This document shows positions 5,834 to 12,543 of a DNA stretch of 34,696 bases, in pieces. The stretch spans positions 1-34,696 of the IMG/VR virus record IMGVR_UViG_3300005534_000027. One strand, written 5' to 3'. The notes beneath the pieces are model-generated. The model saw nothing but the letters and a program-made list of their open reading frames with translations, was not told the origin of the DNA and made no database searches. The stretch's first letter is position 1, and every line of letters starts with the position of its first letter. A program made the translations under genes and the position numbers. This DNA comes from a virus.

Positions 5834-6641
5834 TGCTATTCGTCAAATTGACAGTCAAGGACGCGAATATTGGTCTGCTCGTGACTTACAGAAACTTCTA
5901 AAGTACACCCGATGGGAAAAATTCGAAGATGCTATTGATCGGGCTATGATCGCCTGTAAAAATAGCGGACAAGATCCAGAAATTAACTTTCACCCTGAGG
6001 TGAAGCCAACATTGACAGGTAGAGGCAGACGTCAAGATGCTAAAGACTACCATCTCACACGCTACGCTTGTTACCTAACTGCTTTAAATGGAGACGTACG
6101 TAAAGAAGAAATATCACAAGCGCAAACATATTTTGTAACTAAAGCAAGAGAAGCTGAAACAACACAATCTACCCCACAAACAAAGTTGCATCATTTTAAT
6201 GAGAATTACATGAAAAGATTGCTCATTAATAGGGAAAGAAAAGTAATAGGTTACTGGACTATTATTGAGCAACTTGACGCTTTATCACTGAGATATGGAG
6301 TTGACCTTTTCAATTTCAGTGAAAGATCAAAAATAGACATCAGTGTCGGTTTATTGTTCATGAAACATCTAAGGGGTATCGGAGTTGATATTGAGGGCAA
6401 GATACGTGAAATTGAACATGTAGTTAATCTTGATGCGGGGTTTGAGTCAGGGGTAAAAGCTTACCCTAATGAATGGTTAGGAATTTTTACCGACTGGTGT
6501 CAAACATGGTACTTTCCAAATCATTTCCCCAAATATCTCAAGGGCAAAACACCTGACGGAAAGCCTCGTATTAGTAACCCTGACCAGATTCCAGCTATTC
6601 TAGAAAAACTGGTCTACGATAACCAACATCTTTTACACTAG
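5793..6641 (+). CDS. DinD-like / Bro-N domain protein
   Basis: The ATG at 5793 is nine bases after GAGG and is preferred over the ATG at 5787. Residues about 10-120 form a Bro-N/DinD-type domain: FDAIRQIDSQGREYWSARDL, QKLLKYTRWEKFEDAI, KDYHLTRYACYLTALNGD. DinD is an SOS-induced inhibitor of RecA filaments, and phage Bro-N proteins are often antirepressors. The C-terminal half (HFNENYMKRLL to FPNHFPKYL) is not assigned. The position next to an RHH regulator favours a role in the lysogeny switch or DNA-damage response. Confidence 0.7.
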   Translation: MSQQLSKSQTSPFDAIRQIDSQGREYWSARDLQKLLKYTRWEKFEDAIDRAMIACKNSGQDPEINFHPEVKPTLTGRGRRQDAKDYHLTRYACYLTALNGDVRKEEISQAQTYFVTKAREAETTQSTPQTKLHHFNENYMKRLLINRERKVIGYWTIIEQLDALSLRYGVDLFNFSERSKIDISVGLLFMKHLRGIGVDIEGKIREIEHVVNLDAGFESGVKAYPNEWLGIFTDWCQTWYFPNHFPKYLKGKTPDGKPRISNPDQIPAILEKLVYDNQHLLH

Positions 6642-6673
6642 ACTACTCACACAGAACGAAAGGGATAGAGATC

Positions 6674-7405
6674 ATGAAAACTGCAATAACAAGAAATAGA
6701 CGTACAACACAAATGATATTTGATGATGGGGATACCCTCATCAAATATGGATATCAAGACGTGCATGCAGAAATACAATCTATGTTAAGACACAACTTAG
6801 GAATAGCAAGTCACCCTGTAGCTTTAGACCTTATAAAAATAGCAACTAGATTCATTGGCAAAATTAAAGATGAGATGATAAAAAAACATTTATACATGGA
6901 CACATTAGCACTCATGGCATCTGAAACGTTTAATGACAAACAAGTCACTCAGATGTTAAATTTAATACATTTTCCTGCATCTAACTCCAATAAATGCGTT
7001 TTTAGCTCAAGAAAATGTCAAGCTATTTTTTATCAAATACGAGACGGTATTTCTACTAATCAAAAATCATCACCTCTCAAACAACAATCGCTTGAAGATT
7101 TAGTGGTAGAAGAAAAAACTTCAGAGGAAGAAATTCAGGCAAGGAGAGAATTAAAGGATATTTACATATCCTTTAAACACGATGCGAGCTTGCTTAATTC
7201 ACGCATGGATAGTCTTGAAGAGTACAAAAGAAACAGGGAAACAGAGATAGCTAAAGAGCAAGCAATGATAAAAGAGATAGAAAACACATCTGAAAATATT
7301 CGGTCATTATGGCAAAAGATAGACTCACTAGAGCAAAAGATAGACTCACTAGAAACGCAAAAAAAAACAGCATCCAACGGACATATCAAACAAACGAAAC
7401 AGTAA
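6674..7405 (+). CDS. Coiled-coil protein, possible frameshift donor
   Basis: It starts behind GAAAGGGATAGAGATC. The N-terminal half is helical and unrecognised. From about residue 145 it is a long charged coiled coil ending in a tandem KIDSLEQKIDSLE repeat, whose DNA also shows two AAAGATAGACTCACTAGA copies (7315, 7336). It ends just after an A9 run (CAA AAA AAA ACA in frame). The DUF3223 frame that follows lacks a good start and is in the -1 frame, so a fusion protein through slippage is possible. Confidence 0.6.
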   Translation: MKTAITRNRRTTQMIFDDGDTLIKYGYQDVHAEIQSMLRHNLGIASHPVALDLIKIATRFIGKIKDEMIKKHLYMDTLALMASETFNDKQVTQMLNLIHFPASNSNKCVFSSRKCQAIFYQIRDGISTNQKSSPLKQQSLEDLVVEEKTSEEEIQARRELKDIYISFKHDASLLNSRMDSLEEYKRNRETEIAKEQAMIKEIENTSENIRSLWQKIDSLEQKIDSLETQKKTASNGHIKQTKQ

Positions 7406-8070
7406 AAAAAGAATACATCTTCAACAAACAGGTTTTTAGAACAATGGGAGATGTACGTCAAGAAATACAAAGAATTCTTCATTTTTACCCCATAGGATCA
7501 AGAGTCAATAGTGAGGATGCTAAATTCCTGTTAGACATCCTCTACAATCACCCAGAAGCAGATGCAAAAATTGGATGTGGAATTAAAGCATTTGAAGTAC
7601 GCAAAAACACACGCTACACAAACCATCGATGTTTTTACATTATACGCATAGATAAATCTGAAGACGATTTCAGTACATCAAAATGCCTATCATACCCAAA
7701 TCCACTTAGGGTATTTAAATCCATTTGCCGTGCCTTAATCGGAATGCAAATGTATTATTTAAAAACTGACTACTTTCGCAAACACAGTGATAAAGGTGGA
7801 TTTGTGCAATGCTCAATTACGGGAGAATGGGTCACACAAGACAATGCACACGTTGACCACATCCCCCCAGTCACCTTTGATAAACTTGTTACAGACTTCA
7901 TCAATCTGTACAATATTGATGTAGAAAAAGTAGAATTGCGAGAATCCGATGTAGGCAAAACCTTTGCTAGCATCGCTCTTGCAGATAAATGGATAGCCTA
8001 CCACAATAAACATGCAAAATTAAGAGTGGTAAGTGCCCATGCAAACCTTAGTATTATCAAGAAAGGATAG
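7309..8070 (+). CDS. DUF3223 (DCL-like) family protein; start unresolved
   Basis: The recognisable region begins KKEYIFNKQVFRTMGDVRQE and continues RVNSEDAKFLLDIL, HPEADAKIGCGIKAFEV and RCFYIIRIDKSEDDFS, the DUF3223/DCL pattern. A C-terminal HVDHIPPVTF resembles the extension seen in longer family members and an HNH-like metal site. The ATG at 7309 has no ribosome-binding site and lies 97 bases inside the upstream gene. The ATG at 7444 would cut off the first strand of the domain. Translation may instead enter by -1 slippage at the A9 run near 7359. The function of the family is not established. Confidence 0.65.
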   Translation: MAKDRLTRAKDRLTRNAKKNSIQRTYQTNETVKKEYIFNKQVFRTMGDVRQEIQRILHFYPIGSRVNSEDAKFLLDILYNHPEADAKIGCGIKAFEVRKNTRYTNHRCFYIIRIDKSEDDFSTSKCLSYPNPLRVFKSICRALIGMQMYYLKTDYFRKHSDKGGFVQCSITGEWVTQDNAHVDHIPPVTFDKLVTDFINLYNIDVEKVELRESDVGKTFASIALADKWIAYHNKHAKLRVVSAHANLSIIKKG

Positions 8071-8074
8071 CGAC

Positions 8075-8506
8075 ATGTCAGAGAACATTTTCGCCAAACG
8101 TGACCAGAAAAGCAAAGAAGAACACGAACGGCTAGGACTTGGAGATCTTGACGCAATAACAGCCATGTCAATAAACAGTACTGCAATAGGCATTATTAAC
8201 GAAAAGAACATCACAGACGAATCTGAAAAACTTCAAGTGTACCAAGATGTAAGAAGGCAAAAATTAGAATATCAAGAACAAAGAAGAAAAGAAATAGAAG
8301 CAAAATATGAAGCAGAACGGGATGAAAGACTAAAAACATTGTCAGATAAATTAGAAGAAGACAGCAAAATAACCCGTCTTGAAGCAAAAGTACAATCTCT
8401 TGACGAGCGACTGGCAAAGCTTGAAAAGTACACTCAAGAGTACCCAAACACACAAAAAAAAAGGACTGCAAGCAAGGAAGCAGTCCTTTTTGTATGGCTA
8501 TTTTGA
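8075..8506 (+). CDS. Charged coiled-coil protein ending inside a terminator
   Basis: The start MSENIFAKRD at 8075 follows GAAAGGATAGCGAC. The 143-residue product is almost entirely charged helix, with a coiled coil from about residue 50 and the register SKITRLEAKVQSLDERLAKL near residue 100. The last 15 codons run through the hairpin and T-tract of the terminator at 8463-8491. This implies either that the tail is dispensable or that slippage at the A9 run just before (8454-8462) changes the ending. Confidence 0.6.
   Translation: MSENIFAKRDQKSKEEHERLGLGDLDAITAMSINSTAIGIINEKNITDESEKLQVYQDVRRQKLEYQEQRRKEIEAKYEAERDERLKTLSDKLEEDSKITRLEAKVQSLDERLAKLEKYTQEYPNTQKKRTASKEAVLFVWLF
8458..8491 (+). terminator. 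Intrinsic terminator overlapping the 3' end of a gene
   Basis: GGACTGC (8463-8469) pairs with GCAGTCC (8480-8486), extended by five A-T pairs, with T5 after. It lies inside the end of the open frame stopping at 8506. Confidence 0.8.
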
Positions 8507-8626
8507 ACATGGTTATCCAAGTAAAAGGATTCTCTCCCTAAAAGTTGCCAACCATACCTCTCCATACTACCACAATTGACACGCGAGTTACAATACTTGC
8601 ATCAAAAATATCGAAAGGGCTCACTC

Positions 8627-8821
8627 ATGGAAGATAGAAATATCAAAGAACAGTACATAAACGCTATCATGGTAATTAACGGCTTTAGCGAACTACTTTG
8701 CAGTAAAGATCGTACTCCAGAAGAAACCAAGGAATATGTAGCAAACATTCTCGCAATGACAGAACAACTTGAAAAACTAACACCTATTCTATTCCCAAAT
8801 GAGAAAGAGCAAAGAACATGA
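8627..8821 (+). CDS. Hypothetical small helical protein
   Basis: The start MEDRNIKEQY at 8627 is behind GAAAGGGCTCACTC, preferred to 8576. The 64-residue product is helical (INAIMVINGFSELL, ETKEYVANILAMTEQLEKL). The stop overlaps the next start (ATGA). The function is unknown. Confidence 0.6.
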   Translation: MEDRNIKEQYINAIMVINGFSELLCSKDRTPEETKEYVANILAMTEQLEKLTPILFPNEKEQRT

Positions 8822-8991
8822 GTCAACCACCTAAAGAGCGAAAAGTCAAAATCTATGGTCCTGTCTTTATGGCTAGCGCCTCAAGTATTTACATGGCAGA
8901 TTTGAAACGCATGCAGAAACGCGGATGGAGACTTGTCAGTTGTACTGAGATTGGTCAAGGCCGACTGAACGTCATTTACGAACGAGACTGA
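8818..8991 (+). CDS. 57-residue hypothetical protein
   Basis: It begins MSQPPKERKVKIYGPVFM at the ATG overlapping the previous stop and ends in NVIYERD. Its content (RMQKRGWRLVSCTEIGQG) is like small phage proteins with a two-strand, one-helix fold. No family is recognised. Confidence 0.5.
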   Translation: MSQPPKERKVKIYGPVFMASASSIYMADLKRMQKRGWRLVSCTEIGQGRLNVIYERD

Positions 8992-9028
8992 TATGCTATA
9001 CTTTACCCAAACACTGGAAGGACATAAT

Positions 9029-9409
9029 ATGTCACATCCTTGCGGTACCTATCCCATCGGTCAAAACGTACTGGGAGAAATCACAGAGTCAACACTTGCA
9101 GAGTGTCCTAGTTGCGGATGGATTGGACAATGTGAGCTAGATGAAAGCGGCGCATGGAGAATTTCAAATCACAAGCGACTGATGGCAAAAGATGATCATC
9201 TTCCGCTCCCTGACAGGCTCAAAATTGTTTGGCATGGCGCTCCAGGCTATGCTACTATGACAAGTGCTGAAGACCTTGAAACATATCAGATATCACCTCG
9301 ACACACCTACTCACATTGGGAGATGACGAGCATGAGACATCGCCCACCAACATTCAAATATTGGACTGATGAATCACTCATCAACGCGCCCAAAGCAACA
9401 TTCTTGTGA
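9029..9409 (+). CDS. Hypothetical protein with a CxxC motif
   Basis: The start MSHPCGTYPI at 9029 is behind GGAAGGACATAAT, preferred over 8993. The 126-residue product contains CPSCGWIGQC near residue 26, a rubredoxin-like knuckle, but a second complete cysteine pair is not evident. Its stop overlaps the GTG of the next gene (GTGA). Confidence 0.55.
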   Translation: MSHPCGTYPIGQNVLGEITESTLAECPSCGWIGQCELDESGAWRISNHKRLMAKDDHLPLPDRLKIVWHGAPGYATMTSAEDLETYQISPRHTYSHWEMTSMRHRPPTFKYWTDESLINAPKATFL

Positions 9410-9897
9410 GAAAAAACATGAACGCAACTTCAAAACGCTACCACCTCTTACTCACGACGCTCGAGGCCTCCACAATCCGCGTTGTCACCCGACTACACAA
9501 ACGCGGCGCTCCTGCTATGTATATCAAAAGAATAATACACGGAGGTCAGCTCCAAGCATCCTCCCTTGGCAGTCAACTAGGACACGCGCAATTAGAGGAC
9601 GTCCTGCAAGACAATCCACCTACCCATGGCTACGCGGCTATACAGCCCGTCAAGATTGACGCGGGTATCACAATCGGTATGTTGACGGTAGTCGCCCGTA
9701 CAGCACTCATAGAAGCATATCGGAGCGCGGCTATAGCAGTGTACGCGGCTAACCAGGTTGACGGATGGATTTGGGAAGTGGAAGGAGACAATCCGTGTAA
9801 TTTCTGTTTGAGCATGGATGGAACAATACATCCACTGAGTGAGGAGTTTGAAAGCCATCCAAATTGCAGATGCTCAACAACACCTAGTATTGCCTAG
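9406..9897 (+). CDS. SPP1 gp7 / Mu gpF-like head-morphogenesis domain protein
   Basis: The GTG start overlaps the previous stop; an ATG at 9418 is the alternative. The C-terminal half carries the family signature: ARTALIEAYRSAA, then NPCNFCLSMDGTIHPL and FESHPNCRCSTTPS, with the C-x2-C ... H-x2-C-x-C pattern of minor head proteins. At 163 residues it is shorter than typical members and looks like mainly the C-terminal domain. It lies about 13 kb from the portal gene, where this gene would normally follow. In some phages such domains are fused to toxins or ADP-ribosyltransferases; none is seen here. Confidence 0.65.
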   Translation: MRKNMNATSKRYHLLLTTLEASTIRVVTRLHKRGAPAMYIKRIIHGGQLQASSLGSQLGHAQLEDVLQDNPPTHGYAAIQPVKIDAGITIGMLTVVARTALIEAYRSAAIAVYAANQVDGWIWEVEGDNPCNFCLSMDGTIHPLSEEFESHPNCRCSTTPSIA

Positions 9898-9945
9898 CCT
9901 CTTTTTTTTGCCCATTTCGAGATGCATGACGGGCATGAAAGAGGG

Positions 9946-9974
9946 TTGACAGATGCCCATTGAGCTGATAGGAT
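9946..9974 (+). promoter_or_regulatory. Promoter for a candidate small RNA
   Basis: TTGACA (9946-9951), 17 bases, TAGGAT (9969-9974), with no open reading frame before the terminator ending at 10063. Confidence 0.55.
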
Positions 9975-9980
9975 GCCCTT

Positions 9981-10063
9981 GCCAGGACAAGTTGATTTTA
10001 GAGTGATTTATTGTCAGCTTTCTGCAAAAAAAGGCCAGTCTACAACAGATTTGGCCTTTTTTT
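9981..10063 (+). ncRNA. Candidate small RNA, about 83 nt
   Basis: Predicted from a promoter at 9946-9974 and a strong terminator 82 bases on. The 5' part can form GACAA (9986-9990) with TTGTC (10011-10015). The 3' end is the terminator stem of 10026-10037 with 10052-10063. No start codon with a ribosome-binding site lies in between. The target is unknown. Part of the 305-base gap 9898-10202, which otherwise holds only the next promoter. Confidence 0.45.
10026..10063 (+). terminator. Strong intrinsic terminator
   Basis: A 12-bp stem (A7GGCCA with TGGCCT7) and a 14-base loop. The A and T tracts make it bidirectional. Confidence 0.8.
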
Positions 10064-10135
10064 GTTGCCCTTTTCTAAGTTGCAAAACAGGTAAAACGAA
10101 TTCTAGAAATCTCCGAAAATTAGCCCTCTAAGCTA

Positions 10136-10164
10136 TTGCAATTTAATAATATTAATAGTATAAT
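10136..10164 (+). promoter_or_regulatory. Promoter of the 10203 operon with AT-rich operator
   Basis: TTGCAA (10136-10141), 17 bases, TATAAT (10159-10164). The spacer contains TAATATTAATAGTAT, repeated exactly in the promoter at 11167. Confidence 0.75.
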
Positions 10165-10202
10165 AAGGTCAGTTAAGTAAACAATTTTGAAAGGACAAAA
10201 CA

Positions 10203-10559
10203 ATGACAACATTTCAGCTTCCCGAAGGATACACAGTTCGCAAGGTCGGCAATTCTCTCAAAGTAGTCCCGATGAGGAAGAAGGTTGCCATTGTTGAGCA
10301 GAAAGCAATGTTGAAAGCAGTTCGCAAGAATTACAGCAACGGTGAGTTTGATTGTCAGATGTCGTTGAAAGCAACGGTGTGGGCTTCTAAAGGGGCTTTC
10401 ACCGTAGACGAGTTGGTAGCGGCATTGCAGAGCGTTAGCCAAGGCGAAGCTGAGAGCCCCAATCGTCGCAAGGTAGAGCGGGTGCTGGCAGGTTACGAAG
10501 GTCAGTACGACGCAGTTGTTCAGATCGATGCAGATACCTATGAGTATCGCGCATCCTAG
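10203..10559 (+). CDS. Hypothetical protein (118 aa)
   Basis: It starts behind GAAAGGACAAAACA. The N-terminus (LPEGYTVRKVGNSLKVVP) looks like an AbrB/SpoVT-type strand pattern, but the rest (KAMLKAVRKNY, GAFTVDELVAALQSV) does not extend that family. It is the first gene of the operon from the promoter at 10136. The function is unknown. Confidence 0.6.
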   Translation: MTTFQLPEGYTVRKVGNSLKVVPMRKKVAIVEQKAMLKAVRKNYSNGEFDCQMSLKATVWASKGAFTVDELVAALQSVSQGEAESPNRRKVERVLAGYEGQYDAVVQIDADTYEYRAS

Positions 10560-10576
10560 TTTGAAAGGAAATTCTA

Positions 10577-10813
10577 ATGGGTCAAAATATTATCTCGAAT
10601 TGGGTAACCGAGTCTTACCCTCGTCATTCAGCAGTTCAAGCCCGTCATCGCGACGGGGACATGAGAGAGGCGCATGTCCGCACCTACATCGTAGAAGGCG
10701 CTGCGCAGAATGTCCCCACGGGGATTATTGTCGAATTTGAAGATAACTCCATGGCAACATTTGAGCAGGGAGAACTTCAGAATGAAGCAGGTATCAAGCC
10801 TGCGAGATCATAG
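10577..10813 (+). CDS. Hypothetical protein (78 aa)
   Basis: ATG follows GAAAGGAAATTCTA. It is a small beta-rich protein (EAHVRTYIVEG, TGIIVEFEDNSMATFEQGEL). It ends three bases before the next gene. No family is assigned. Confidence 0.6.
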   Translation: MGQNIISNWVTESYPRHSAVQARHRDGDMREAHVRTYIVEGAAQNVPTGIIVEFEDNSMATFEQGELQNEAGIKPARS

Positions 10814-10815
10814 CC

Positions 10816-11148
10816 ATGGCTAGAATTGAAGTCATCTTGCAGCCTGAGCAGATCCATCTGCAAAAGCAAGTCATGGAGCTGAGCAACGACGCTCAGCACA
10901 TGATGCCAAAGAACATGGAGAAGGTGACACGCATCTCCCTGCCTGGGACAGTCAGCACGGCTGTACTGGACAAACTCGGCGTCACGTACGTCGTGAGGGG
11001 ACGACCTTCACAAGGTAAATCCATCGTGCATTACACGGTGGATCAGGATGTAGCGGATTATATCAGTCGCCTCCCTGATGGGGATCGAAGTCGATTTGTC
11101 AATTCTGTCCTCAAAGAAGGGATAGAAAAGGCGCAAAACGGGTTCTAA
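10816..11148 (+). CDS. Protein with RHH-like C-terminus
   Basis: The 110-residue product has a C-terminal stretch DVADYISRLPDGDRSRFVNS followed by VLKEGIEKAQ. This resembles the helix-turn-helix half of small RHH repressors (D-x2-RSRFVN). The N-terminal half, including ISLPGTVSTAVLDKLGVTYV, is unrecognised. It is the last gene of its operon, and a plausible regulator of the palindromic operators at 10148 and 11178; that link is inference. Confidence 0.55.
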   Translation: MARIEVILQPEQIHLQKQVMELSNDAQHMMPKNMEKVTRISLPGTVSTAVLDKLGVTYVVRGRPSQGKSIVHYTVDQDVADYISRLPDGDRSRFVNSVLKEGIEKAQNGF

Positions 11149-11166
11149 AATTGCCCATTCAAACCC

Positions 11167-11195
11167 TTGACATTTACTAATATTAATAGTATTAT
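11167..11195 (+). promoter_or_regulatory. Promoter of the structured-leader operon
   Basis: TTGACA (11167-11172), 17 bases, TATTAT (11190-11195). An inverted repeat TACTAATA / TATTAGTA (about 11175-11200) covers the -10 box. Confidence 0.7.
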
Positions 11196-11205
11196 TAGTA
11201 TGTAA

Positions 11206-11254
11206 GCAAGAGTTGATCTTGCAAGTGAGAGCAATCTCAGAAAGGGCATTCAAA
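11206..11254 (+). promoter_or_regulatory. Two-hairpin leader before gene 11255
   Basis: GCAAGA-gttga-TCTTGC (11206-11222) is followed by TGAGA-gcaa-TCTCA (11226-11239, a GNRA tetraloop). The ribosome-binding AAAGGG comes next. Confidence 0.5.
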
Positions 11255-11437
11255 ATGATAAAGCTGATCGGAAAAGACATCCTCAATAGAAATGTCATCG
11301 TAGAGTGTGAAGATAAAAATGCTGTTGCACGTACAAAACGTGCGTATGCAAAAGCAGGAATTGCACTATCTTCATACGATGCATATGTAAAGCGTGAAGC
11401 AAAGCGCCTCCTCGATCCGAGAGAGAATGGAGAGTAA
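11255..11437 (+). CDS. Hypothetical basic protein (60 aa)
   Basis: The start MIKLIGKDIL follows AAAGGGCATTCAAA, preferred over 11213. The product is helical and basic (TKRAYAKAG, YVKREAKRLL). Its stop is immediately followed by another hairpin leader. The function is unknown. Confidence 0.55.
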   Translation: MIKLIGKDILNRNVIVECEDKNAVARTKRAYAKAGIALSSYDAYVKREAKRLLDPRENGE

Positions 11438-11484
11438 GAGAGCAACGGCTCTCAAGCCACGAGGGTGGCAGAAAGGTTTAGACA
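11438..11484 (+). promoter_or_regulatory. Two-hairpin leader before gene 11485
   Basis: GAGAGC-aacg-GCTCTC (11438-11453) starts at the base after the previous stop. GCCAC-gagg-GTGGC (11456-11469) and then GAAAGG follow. Confidence 0.5.
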
Positions 11485-11676
11485 ATGAAAAGAGTTTGCG
11501 TTTATGAGATGAAAGATGGTTCTGAGGATGTAGATTATCGATGCGATTATTCCAATCCAGTCGATGAGCAGCATGAGCGTGCTGCAATCGAGCGGGAAAT
11601 CCGAAATCCTCAGTCGTATGTCCAGGACTTTCGGTTCAAGTGGATCGATGAGAAGGACATTCCAAATCAGCAGTAA
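11485..11676 (+). CDS. Hypothetical acidic protein (63 aa)
   Basis: ATG follows AGAAAGGTTTAGACA. The product is polar (MKRVCVYEMKDGSEDVDYRC, HERAAIEREIRNPQSYV) and may be a small alpha/beta domain. Its neighbours before and after are separated by RNA hairpins rather than promoters. The function is unknown. Confidence 0.55.
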   Translation: MKRVCVYEMKDGSEDVDYRCDYSNPVDEQHERAAIEREIRNPQSYVQDFRFKWIDEKDIPNQQ

Positions 11677-11731
11677 TTCGTCGGTCTCATCTCATATCTT
11701 CGGGTATGAGATGCATCGGGCGAAGTGCTCG
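11677..11731 (+). promoter_or_regulatory. Structured RNA leader, copy A
   Basis: TTCGTCGG (11677-11684), three bases, an 11-bp hairpin capped by TTCG (11688-11713), three bases, then CGGGCGAAGTGCTCG (11717-11731). TTCGTC can pair with GGCGAA to close an outer stem, or CGGGC can pair with GCTCG; the two pairings exclude each other. The same architecture recurs at 12031-12085. Confidence 0.6.
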
Positions 11732-11756
11732 AAGCAAGCAAAGGAGGAAATTCAAA

Positions 11757-12011
11757 ATGTCCAGTCAAAATCATTTGGGAGATCCCACAAAGGGAGATCC
11801 TATCGGAATTCGGTATACGTTCGATGATGGAGAAGTCCTCGATCTCATGCATGGGGAATATGGGTGGGTGAAGAGCATGGATATGTGGTATAGCTGGTAC
11901 GCACACCAGCATCAGCCGTTCACGCACCAAAAGTCTCTCGATATGTACGAGAGAGCAAAGCAGTGCACGAAGACTGAGACAATATTCGGAGATTCGTTTA
12001 TCTACAGGTAA
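11757..12011 (+). CDS. Hypothetical protein (84 aa)
   Basis: The start MSSQNHLGDPT follows GGAGGAAATTCAAA. The product is rich in aromatic and charged residues (DDGEVLDLMHGEYGWVK, MWYSWYAHQHQPF). No family is recognised. It sits between the two copies of the structured leader. Confidence 0.55.
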   Translation: MSSQNHLGDPTKGDPIGIRYTFDDGEVLDLMHGEYGWVKSMDMWYSWYAHQHQPFTHQKSLDMYERAKQCTKTETIFGDSFIYR

Positions 12012-12030
12012 TTTTCTCAGCCGAGAGAGG

Positions 12031-12085
12031 TTCGTCGGTTCCTGCATCTTGCGAGAGTAGGATGCAGTATCGGGCGAATGGCTCG
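12031..12085 (+). promoter_or_regulatory. Structured RNA leader, copy B
   Basis: TTCGTCGG (12031-12038), three bases, an 11-bp hairpin capped by the GNRA loop GAGA (12042-12067), three bases, then CGGGCGAATGGCTCG (12071-12085). The stem sequence differs from copy A but length and spacing are identical. An extra GTGCC-gagagc-GGCAC hairpin follows (12093-12108). Confidence 0.6.
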
Positions 12086-12126
12086 GAATAGGTGCCGAGA
12101 GCGGCACAAGAAAGCGAGATAGAACA

Positions 12127-12531
12127 ATGGCAAACGTTTCTTTTGAGTGGGCAGACGGCCCGAACGCGAACGCAGAGGCTCATGTCCTACGGGCATACGA
12201 CGCCCAGGGACAGCAGTTTAAGCCTGAAATCCGTGAGGTGAAATATCACAAGAATGGGCAATGGAGCTATAACGATTGTATTGTGTCTCTTCCATCTGGA
12301 AGTTATGTGTATTTGGTGGACCGGGATACAGCCCGCAACACCGAATTCACTATCTTCCGTGCGACGGAAAGCGGCAAAGAACAGCTCTACTACGGCAGAA
12401 AGGCGTGGAGCCAAATGCTGAGTAAGCCAGAGGCTCCTGACAGTATCCCTGCCGATGTCTGGGATGCAATGCTTCGCCAAATCGTGACGAAGCAAGAGAC
12501 GTGGAATACATGGAATTCAGTTCGTATCTAA
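12127..12531 (+). CDS. Hypothetical protein (134 aa)
   Basis: ATG lies behind AAAGCGAGATAGAACA at the end of the second structured leader. The product looks like a soluble beta-rich domain (VYLVDRDTARNTEFTIFRAT) with a helical C-terminus. No family is assigned. Confidence 0.6.
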   Translation: MANVSFEWADGPNANAEAHVLRAYDAQGQQFKPEIREVKYHKNGQWSYNDCIVSLPSGSYVYLVDRDTARNTEFTIFRATESGKEQLYYGRKAWSQMLSKPEAPDSIPADVWDAMLRQIVTKQETWNTWNSVRI

Positions 12532-12543
12532 AAGGAGATTTTC

